Shown here one piece after another: positions 14,514 through 20,852 of a stretch of 25,458 nt of DNA. Both the position numbers and the translations under genes were made by a program. Position 1 is the first letter of the stretch, and each line of letters starts with the position of its first letter. The DNA is from an uncultured Clostridia bacterium (GTDB taxonomy: Bacteria; Bacillota; Clostridia; Christensenellales; Pumilibacteraceae): positions 1 to 25,458 of the forward strand of contig CAKQVV010000013.1 of assembly GCA_934277845.1 (NCBI GenBank), given 5' to 3'. The notes below the pieces were generated by a model that was given only the letters and a program-made list of their open reading frames with translations, was not told the origin of the DNA and searched no databases.

Positions 14514-16235
14514 ATGGAAACCTTACAAGAGAGAATCGAACGCAAAATCGAGAAAAAACGTACTCTTATACGCGTGGCGCGCGGTTTGGAAAAAGCCGAT
14601 CTTGCGATCAGGAACGCGAAGTATCTCAACGTGTTTTCGGACTCGTGGGAAACGGGCGACATTGCCGTTTCGGGCGGATTGATTGCCGGTATCGGCGGCG
14701 AATACCGGGGCAAAACCGAAATCGACGCCGCCGGTAAGCACGTTATTCCGGGGCTTATCGACGCGCACATTCACCTCGAGAGCGCGATAGTCGAGCCTGC
14801 CGAGTTTGCGCGTATCGCGCTGACGCACGGCACGACCACCGTAGTTGCCGATCCGCACGAAATCGCCAACGTCATGGGTACGGACGGAATCCGTTACGTC
14901 ATGCAGGCGACGGACGATATCGGCATGGACGTCATGCTGATGCTCCCGTCCTGCGTTCCCGCTACTCCCATGGACGAGAGCGCGATGCCGCTTTACTATA
15001 AGGATATCGACGAATTTTACGCGCACCCGCGCGTGCTGGGACTTGCCGAAATGATGAATTACGTCGGCGTTATCGGCGGCGACGAAACCGTGCTTAACAA
15101 GATTCTCGCGGCGCAAAGTCATCACAAGAAGATCGACGGGCATGCTCCGGGGCTGTCGGGACGCGATCTCGACGGGTATATCGCGGCGGGCGTTTATTCC
15201 GATCACGAATGCGACACGCCGGACAACGCCCTGGAAAAACTCAAAAAGGGACAGTTCGTGATGATCCGCGAAGGCACCGCGGCGCAAAACCTCAAAGCGT
15301 TGATGCCGCTGATTGCGCCCGCGACATATTCGCGTTGCATGTTCGCTACCGACGACAAGCACCCGAGCGACCTGCTGGAAAAGGGACATATCGATTACGT
15401 CGTGCGCGAATGCCTGGCGGCGGGACTGGATCCGATCATGACGCTGAAAGTCGCGACGCACAACGCCGCAAGGTATTTCCTCATGAATAACAAAGGCGCG
15501 ATTGCCGGCGGTTACGTTGCCGACCTGATTATTCTGGACGACCTGCCGTCGTTCACGATCGATCGCGTCATAAAGCGCGGTCACACTGCTTACGAGGCGG
15601 GCAAACCGATCGAAAAGCGCGAGCCGAAAATCGACGCCGCACTCGTGAAAAAGGCTTATTCGTCCATGAACTGCCATCCCGTCACTCCCGAAAATCTCGC
15701 TTGCGGCAAGAAGGCACTCATCGGCTTGATCGCGCACGAAATCGTGACCGACGATCTCGGCTATGCCGACGCGCCGTCGGTTAAGGACGATATTCTGAAA
15801 GTCGCGGTAGTCGAACGTCACCACGACAGCGGGCATATAGGACTCGGTTATATCAAGGGTTACGGACTGAAAAAAGGCGCGGTCGCCACTTCCGTCGCGC
15901 ACGACTCGCACAACATAATCGCCGTGGGTGCGACCGACGAGGACATCGCCGCCGCAATCAACGCGGTCATCGCGGCAAAGGGCGGAATCTTCGTCACCGA
16001 CGGCAACGTCACCGAAGGACTTGCGCTACCGATCGCGGGGCTTATGTCCGACATGCCGCTGGAAAAAACAAACGCCGTACTCGAATCGGTCAAGGACTTT
16101 GCTTATTCTTTGGGCGTAAGCCGCGAAATCGATCCGTTTATGACGCTGTCGTTTTTAAGTCTGCCCGTAATTCCCAAAGTAAAGATCACAACACGCGGCG
16201 TGTTCGACGTGGTGAAGTGGCAATATAAAGAGTAA
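14514..16235 (+). CDS. ade: adenine deaminase
   Basis: This 573-residue amidohydrolase converts adenine to hypoxanthine and ammonia in the purine salvage pathway. The metal-dependent amidohydrolase domain shows 'PGLIDAHIHLES' (H85, H87, E89) and 'VADPHEIANV' (113-120), both typical of AdeC/Ade. A C-terminal region with 'VERHHDSGHIGLGYIKGYGL' and 'VAHDSHNIIAVG' is the adenine-deaminase-specific domain. Length matches the family (about 570-600). GGAGG stands before the ATG at 14514. It is a single-gene unit with its own promoter, terminated by repeats and a hairpin. It is cytoplasmic and has no odd features. Confidence 0.96.
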   Translation: METLQERIERKIEKKRTLIRVARGLEKADLAIRNAKYLNVFSDSWETGDIAVSGGLIAGIGGEYRGKTEIDAAGKHVIPGLIDAHIHLESAIVEPAEFARIALTHGTTTVVADPHEIANVMGTDGIRYVMQATDDIGMDVMLMLPSCVPATPMDESAMPLYYKDIDEFYAHPRVLGLAEMMNYVGVIGGDETVLNKILAAQSHHKKIDGHAPGLSGRDLDGYIAAGVYSDHECDTPDNALEKLKKGQFVMIREGTAAQNLKALMPLIAPATYSRCMFATDDKHPSDLLEKGHIDYVVRECLAAGLDPIMTLKVATHNAARYFLMNNKGAIAGGYVADLIILDDLPSFTIDRVIKRGHTAYEAGKPIEKREPKIDAALVKKAYSSMNCHPVTPENLACGKKALIGLIAHEIVTDDLGYADAPSVKDDILKVAVVERHHDSGHIGLGYIKGYGLKKGAVATSVAHDSHNIIAVGATDEDIAAAINAVIAAKGGIFVTDGNVTEGLALPIAGLMSDMPLEKTNAVLESVKDFAYSLGVSREIDPFMTLSFLSLPVIPKVKITTRGVFDVVKWQYKE

Positions 16236-16242
16236 ATGATTT

Positions 16243-16299
16243 GGGGCGGTAATTCGCCCCATAAGCCCGAATTATTAGGCGGAAGTGGCGCAATCGCCC
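16243..16299 (+). repeat. GGGGCG-TAATT-CGCCCC hairpin repeat (family D)
   Basis: The stem GGGGCG/CGCCCC (16243-16248 with 16255-16260) is followed by ATAAGCCCGAATT. A second small stem GGCG-CAAT-CGCC lies at about 16287-16298. The same hairpin and CCCGAATT tail recur at 25314-25344 after atpC. Both copies lie just past a stop codon, at 7 bases here and 6 there. Confidence 0.75.
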
Positions 16300-16355
16300 C
16301 TATCCCCACCCCAATTTTTAAGCGGAAGATTATTCCTTCCCTACTAACCCGAACT

Positions 16356-16398
16356 AAAAGTAGCGTTATTTTTGCGTAAGGCATGTAATGCTACTTTT
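16356..16398. terminator. terminator-like hairpin downstream of adenine deaminase
   Basis: The arms AAAAGTAGC and GCTACTTTT pair fully, can be extended with one mismatch, and the plus strand continues in T. The loop is long (about 25 bases), so strength is doubtful. It is symmetric and could work in both directions. Confidence 0.5.
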
Positions 16399-16523
16399 TT
16401 ATGGGAATTACTTTAATATTTGTTTGTGGTAGGTTGTTTAGTTAAAATGGTGTAGCTTTTATTTGTGGAAGCAAGTAAAAGCCCTTCTTTTTTCAAACGA
16501 AGAAAAAAGAAGCAAAAAAGTCG

Positions 16524-16549
16524 CCGGGACACTATCGACTGTGTCCCGG
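16524..16549. repeat. perfect 9-bp hairpin CCGGGACAC/GTGTCCCGG
   Basis: The stem 16524-16532 pairs with 16541-16549 around an 8-base loop. It lies in a gene-free stretch that begins with a run rich in A/G (near 16490-16520). There is no T-run on either side, so it is not a terminator. It is possibly part of a further dispersed repeat family. Confidence 0.6.
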
Positions 16550-16659
16550 ACCCCGCAACTCCTTATGGTCGAGAATGGGTATAGAATGTGTATCGCGTGG
16601 CAAACGCAGATATGGTGGGAAATCGAATTAAAAACAAACGCGCACTCTCCGTTTTCCCC

Positions 16660-17182
16660 GTCATTCAGAGAAAATGCGCAAGCATTTTCGTAGAATCCCC
16701 CTCATGGAGCCGCTATCCAACCTTATAAAAAAGGTCAAAAACGTTCTTGAAGCGGGGGATTCCACGTCGCAACGGCATTGTTTTTTTCTTAAAACAATGC
16801 CGTTGCTCCTCTGAATGACGTTATAAACGAAAATGTATAGTCTTAATTAAAAATAATAATGTGCAATTTCCGTCTTTTATCCCTTTATCATGAGGGGATG
16901 CCGTTACTCCTCTGAATGACGTTATAAACGAAAAGGTTTCGTTCTATATTTAGTTATCCTTAAAAACCTGACGCGACCGTTACTCCTCTGAATGACGAGG
17001 TAGCAGTTAAACAATACGTTTTATTTTAAAATTTTAACCGCAAAAAAGGCTCCCTTGTATAAAGAGAGCCGGCGCGACAGCGACTGAGGGATTGTAAATA
17101 AAAAATCAAACGAGAACTTTCCGTTTTACCACGTCATTCAGAGCGTGGCGGAACGCCGCGCGTGGAATCCCCGGCATGGAGC
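16660..17182. repeat. cluster of family A and B stem-loop repeats
   Basis: Family A copies lie at 16660-16712 (minus, stem GAAAATGC), 16753-16820 (plus, 16-bp stem as at 3027-3065) and 17132-17182 (minus, stem GCGTGGCG with one mismatch). Degenerate ends lie at about 16889-16922 and 16977-17002. A family B hairpin (GGCTCCCTT ... GCGACTGAGGGATTG) lies at 17048-17093, in the opposite orientation to those of the 2398-2971 array. No gene is supported anywhere between 16236 and 17194. Confidence 0.85.
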
Positions 17183-17194
17183 GAAGAATCGACT

Positions 17195-18106
17195 TTATTC
17201 TTTATTTTCCGCGGGTTTGAACGATTCCAGCGTTACGCGCTCGAATTCTTTGGCGGCGATGCTCAGACTGTGGTCGTTGCGCTTGATCAGGCAGATTTCG
17301 CGCGGCGGAATCTTTTCGGCAAGGTTGATGACGAGTACTTCGCCGTCGGCAATGTCTTTCGTGGCGAACGACTCGGGGAGCAGCCCCACGCCGAGATTGC
17401 GGCGGATAATCGGCAGTATCTGGTCGGAAGTGGAAACCTCGGTGTCGGGCGTGAACGAAATGCCCTTGCGGGCGAAAAGTTTGCTGTAAAAATCGAAAGT
17501 GCGCGAGGGTTTGCCGAGGCTGACGATAGGGTAGTTTATCAGGTCGCGGAAGCGCACGACGCGCCCCGACAGTTCGCTGTAATCTTTACCGCACACCGCG
17601 ATGTCGTGAAAAAACTTGACGTGCGTACTTTTAAGTCCCGAGTCGGCGTCGAACGGCGTGGCGATCATCGCAAAATCCACCGCGCCGTTTTTCAGCGCGG
17701 AAATCGCCGTCTGGGACGAGTAGTTGAGTATGTTGACGTGCACGCCGGGGTACAGCCTGCGGTAGTTTTCGAGAGCGGTGAGCATCGCCTCGTGAAGCGC
17801 GGTTTCGGACACGCCTATGCGGATAATGCCTTTTTCCATGCTGTTGTAGGCGGCGAGTTCCGTTTCGCCTTCGGCAATCTGCGCATAGGCGATCGCGACG
17901 TGCTCGTACAGTTTTTCGCCCTCGGGAGTCAGTTTCACGCCGTGATTCGACCGCGTGAACAGCGCGCACCCGAGGTCGCGTTCGAGATTGCGAATGCTGC
18001 GCGTAACGTTGGGCTGCGCGCTCATGAGAACGTTCGCCGCCGCGGTTATACTGCCGTGTTTGGCGACGAAATAGAATATTCTGTAATATTCGAAATTAGT
18101 AAACAT
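17195..18106 (-). CDS. LysR-family transcriptional regulator
   Basis: This 303-residue regulator has an N-terminal winged HTH (residues 1-65: 'FYFVAKHGSITAAANVLMSAQPNVTRSIRNLE', then 'LGCALFTRSNHGVKLTPEGE') and a periplasmic-binding-like effector domain at about 90-295. AGGACAAGG stands just before the ATG. It is divergent from the yoaK-atp operon, which LysR gene placement often implies as a target. That would be unusual control for ATP synthase and is inference only. A palindrome-like TTTG ... CAAA element with T-rich spacing around 18131-18152 might be its box. The effector is unknown. Confidence 0.92.
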   Translation of the reverse strand: MFTNFEYYRIFYFVAKHGSITAAANVLMSAQPNVTRSIRNLERDLGCALFTRSNHGVKLTPEGEKLYEHVAIAYAQIAEGETELAAYNSMEKGIIRIGVSETALHEAMLTALENYRRLYPGVHVNILNYSSQTAISALKNGAVDFAMIATPFDADSGLKSTHVKFFHDIAVCGKDYSELSGRVVRFRDLINYPIVSLGKPSRTFDFYSKLFARKGISFTPDTEVSTSDQILPIIRRNLGVGLLPESFATKDIADGEVLVINLAEKIPPREICLIKRNDHSLSIAAKEFERVTLESFKPAENKE

Positions 18107-18160
18107 ACCTTGTCCTCGCGTCCATATAAATTTGATATATCGATTATGCCAAACATATAT

Positions 18161-18189
18161 TTTACAAATATCCGCCGTTTCATTATAAT
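18161..18189 (+). promoter_or_regulatory. promoter of the yoaK-atp operon
   Basis: TTTACA (18161-18166), a 17-base spacer and TATAAT (18184-18189). No other good promoter was seen before atpB, so the ATP synthase genes seem to depend on it together with yoaK. It sits within the LysR/yoaK divergent region. Confidence 0.75.
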
Positions 18190-18281
18190 ATATTGAGTCC
18201 GATCAGTCAAGGGAATACTTGCCGGTTATGAATGATCAAGCGGACTCAAAGCGAGCAAAAAGACGAGGATTTTCGGTAAAA

Positions 18282-18983
18282 ATGAAGAAAAACAACAGAC
18301 AAATTTCCGAATCGTTCGTAATGCTGGCTTTTTTGATTTTGTCGGGCGGACTTCAGGACGCATACACTTGGTTTTATCGCGGCGAAGTCTTTGCAAACGC
18401 GCAGACGGGCAACGTGGTTTTCTTCGGCGTCAACCTGTTTTCGGGCAATTTTTCGGAGTGTATAAAGTACCTTATCCCGATGCTTGCGTTTTTTGCCGGA
18501 GTATTGTTCGCCGAAGTTATCCGCAAAGCCTTTTCCGGCGTAAAGTCCGTGCACTGGCGGCAAATGGTTCTGCTCACCGAAATCGCGGTGCTGTGCGGCG
18601 TGGCGTTTATTCCGACTTCGCTGAATATGCTTGCCAACGCGCTGGTGTCGTTCGTGTGCGCGGCGCAGGTGCAGTCGTTCCGCAAGATAGAAGGCGGAAC
18701 GTTTGCCAGCACCATGTGTATAGGCAATATCCGCAGTTGCGCCGAATCGCTGTTTTCCGCCGTCACGGGAAAGAAACGCGGCAGTCTTGTCAAAGCCGCT
18801 ATATATTTCGGCGTGATCGTTCTGTTCATGCTGGGCGCGGGGCTGGGGTATGTACTCACGAACGCGATCGGCAGTTATGCTATAATGGTTTCCGGCGGAT
18901 TGCTCGCCGTCGGCTTTTGTCTGATGTTTATCAAATACGAAGAAGAGCGCAACGCTCCCGAAGGAGAAGATATCGTTGACTAA
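18282..18983 (+). CDS. YoaK/DUF1275-family membrane protein
   Basis: About 233 residues with six or seven hydrophobic helices. The first carries the DUF1275 signature 'SGGLQDAYTWFYRGEVFANAQTGNVVFFG', where GG.xDA..W and NxQTGN are typical. The family is a putative transporter group without a proven substrate. The start is uncertain. ATG 18282 fits the family N-terminus, but the frame runs back to 18219, and the region before 18282 (KRAKRRGFSVK) is basic and could be coding. The gene occupies the place of atpI, the usual first gene of the atp operon. Its last codons contain the atpB ribosome binding site, and its stop lies inside atpB. Confidence 0.84.
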   Translation: MKKNNRQISESFVMLAFLILSGGLQDAYTWFYRGEVFANAQTGNVVFFGVNLFSGNFSECIKYLIPMLAFFAGVLFAEVIRKAFSGVKSVHWRQMVLLTEIAVLCGVAFIPTSLNMLANALVSFVCAAQVQSFRKIEGGTFASTMCIGNIRSCAESLFSAVTGKKRGSLVKAAIYFGVIVLFMLGAGLGYVLTNAIGSYAIMVSGGLLAVGFCLMFIKYEEERNAPEGEDIVD

Positions 18984-19818
18984 AAAACAAAAAATTATAT
19001 CCGCAGTCGTGTTTGCGGCAGTGATCGCCGCGCTGCTCGTCGGGATATTCCTGCTGAAATCCCCGGCCGGCGACGAGTCGATAAACGACGCGATGCGCGA
19101 CGAAGTGTTGCATGAAAGCAACAAGGTCGGGCTGTTCGGCTTGCCCGTAAATCCCGGTCTTATATCGGCGTTTGTCGTGACGGGCGCGATAACCGTGTTC
19201 GCGGTGATAGTCCGCGCGTTCGTTATCCCGCGCTTTACGATAATCCCGGGGCGGTTCCAGACGCTTCTGGAGGACGCGGTGGGCATGTTCGACCGCATGG
19301 CAAAGGTCAACAGTCCGCACAGAAACAATTTTCTCGGCGCGTATATTTTCACCGCCGGCGCGTACATTTTCGCCGGCACGCTGTTCGAGTTGTTCGGCTT
19401 TCAGGTCGTGTGTATCGGCGGCAAGTCCATGTCGATGCCCGCACCGCTTGCCGACATCAACGGCGCGATCATGATGGGGGGGCTGTCCTATCTCGTGATT
19501 CTCGGCGGCGGCATAGTCGCAAACGGCTTTGCGGGAGCGGGCAAAACGCTGAAAGATTTTTCGCTGCCCATATCCATGAGTTTCCGTCTTTTCGGCGCGT
19601 TGCTCTCGGGCGCGCTGGTCACCGAACTGGTGTACTACTACACGGCAATGAGTTTCGTGATCCCGGTGATCGTGGGAGTAATGTTCACGCTCCTGCACGC
19701 GCTCATTCAGGCGTATGTCCTCACGATGCTAACCGTGCTGTTCTACGGCGAAGTCACCGAGCCGAGACTGCCGAAACCCAAAAAAGTCAAAGCAAGCAAA
19801 ACGAATAAAGCAAATTAA
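18976..19818 (+). CDS. atpB: F-type ATP synthase subunit a
   Basis: This 280-residue subunit of the membrane sector forms the ion half-channels. The essential Arg is R204 in SFRLFGALLSG and Q245 matches the conserved Gln of the last helix pair (E. coli R210 and Q252). Asn normally follows RLFG (N214 in E. coli), but here it is Ala (A208). An N-terminal hydrophobic helix (8-27) is followed by an outside loop, and the C-terminus is a Lys-rich tail. The start is TTG 18976, given AAGGAG at 18961-18966 and the MTKKQK beginning. It overlaps the yoaK stop by eight bases, so translation is probably coupled. Confidence 0.95.
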   Translation: MTKKQKIISAVVFAAVIAALLVGIFLLKSPAGDESINDAMRDEVLHESNKVGLFGLPVNPGLISAFVVTGAITVFAVIVRAFVIPRFTIIPGRFQTLLEDAVGMFDRMAKVNSPHRNNFLGAYIFTAGAYIFAGTLFELFGFQVVCIGGKSMSMPAPLADINGAIMMGGLSYLVILGGGIVANGFAGAGKTLKDFSLPISMSFRLFGALLSGALVTELVYYYTAMSFVIPVIVGVMFTLLHALIQAYVLTMLTVLFYGEVTEPRLPKPKKVKASKTNKAN

Positions 19819-19846
19819 CGAATCCGGAAAAAGGAGAAATACGATC

Positions 19847-20296
19847 ATGATTAAGAAAAAAACTATGAACCGCGTTATCGCGGTGCTCGGCATTGCAGCC
19901 ATACTCGCACTCGCATTCTTCGCGATCTTCGCGTTCGCTTCCGACACTTGCGCGCAAGCCGAAACCGCCGACGAAAACTACGTCGCGACGGTACGTTCGG
20001 CAGAGGGCGAAGCGACCGGCAGCGAAAATACAGACTCGACCGATACAAAAGCCGATACCACGGTCGACAACACCAAGAGCAGCAAGGCAATCGCCGCAGC
20101 GGTCGTAGTGGGCGTTGCCGCCGCCGCGGGCGCAATCGCCATGGGCTTTGCCATCGCAAAGTCCAACGAAGCCATTTCCCGTCAGCCCGAAGCAAGTTCG
20201 AAGATCAGTTCGGGACTTATGCTGGGACTTGTGTTTATCGAAACGGCGATCATTTACGCGTTGATAGTCGCGATCCTCGTAATATTCGTACTGTAA
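19847..20296 (+). CDS. atpE: F-type ATP synthase subunit c with unusual N-terminal extension
   Basis: 149 residues, against about 70-90 for normal c subunits. Residues 81-149 are the c hairpin. Helix 1 is at 82-107, the polar loop has RQPE (112-115), and helix 2 carries the ion-binding Glu, E132, in IETAIIY. Residues 1-38 look like a signal peptide: a basic start (MIKKKTMNR), a hydrophobic run at 10-31 and a possible cleavage site AQA-E. Residues 39-80 are an acidic Ser/Thr-rich linker. AAGGAG before ATG 19847 supports the long form, and no internal start fits. The helix 1 glycine motif is A92-A94-A96-A98-G100, and Met99 stands where Na+-type rings have Gln, so protons are the likelier ion. 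Confidence 0.92.
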   Translation: MIKKKTMNRVIAVLGIAAILALAFFAIFAFASDTCAQAETADENYVATVRSAEGEATGSENTDSTDTKADTTVDNTKSSKAIAAAVVVGVAAAAGAIAMGFAIAKSNEAISRQPEASSKISSGLMLGLVFIETAIIYALIVAILVIFVL

Positions 20297-20309
20297 GGAG
20301 CGGACGATT

Positions 20310-20852
20310 ATGACGGAAAACTTAATCGCACGCGCGGGTGCGTTCGCCGCCGGCGTGCCGCTGAATATCGACTGGCGGCAGATTTTACTGCATTTACTCA
20401 ACTTCGTTATACTTTTCGCGGTGCTGTATTTTCTTCTGTACAAGCCGGTGAAAAATTACGGCGAAAAACGTAAAAAACATTATGCCGATCTCGACGCCGC
20501 GGCAAAGGACAAGGATGCCGAAGCCGAGGCGAAAAAAGCCGAATACGAACGTAAGCTCGCCGAAGCGGACGCGGAAATTGCCGATAAAAAGGCTGTCGCG
20601 GTTTCGGACGCGGAATCCAGACGCGCGGAAATCGTCGCCGAAGCCGAACGCGAAGCGGATATTATTCTGAAAAACGCCGCCGCGCAAGCCGACAGGGCAA
20701 AAGCGGAAGCGGAGCAAAAAGCGAAAGCCGAACTTGCGGACGCGGTTATGCTGGCGGTTAAAGACAAGATCGTTGCGGGCGATACCGACGCCGCTTTCGA
20801 GTCGTTTTTGAAAGAAGCGGAATCGGAGGACGAAAATGGCGGAAAAGAATAA
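20310..20852 (+). CDS. atpF: F-type ATP synthase subunit b
   Basis: This 180-residue subunit is the peripheral stalk of the synthase. One membrane helix (about 24-44) is preceded by a short N-terminus and followed by 'YKPVKNYGEKRKKHY', the family's start of the stalk. From residue 55 to 165 it is a highly charged, Ala-rich coiled coil. GTAAGGAG precedes the ATG. It is an ordinary b subunit in length with no delta-like extension at its C-terminus. Its end overlaps the atpA start by 17 bases, leaving no space for an atpH gene between them, which is the normal place for one. Confidence 0.94.
   Translation: MTENLIARAGAFAAGVPLNIDWRQILLHLLNFVILFAVLYFLLYKPVKNYGEKRKKHYADLDAAAKDKDAEAEAKKAEYERKLAEADAEIADKKAVAVSDAESRRAEIVAEAEREADIILKNAAAQADRAKAEAEQKAKAELADAVMLAVKDKIVAGDTDAAFESFLKEAESEDENGGKE

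Noticed and set aside
14523..15911. Long antisense frame (462 codons) opposite adenine deaminase
   Set aside because: The sense strand encodes a full, well-conserved enzyme; the antisense product is Arg/His/Val-rich without recognisable motifs, as expected from GC-biased codons.
16463..16693. Open frame of 76 codons in the repeat-rich gap
   Set aside because: It runs through the 16524 hairpin and ends in a family A repeat, has no good ribosome binding site and its composition looks like translated repeat.
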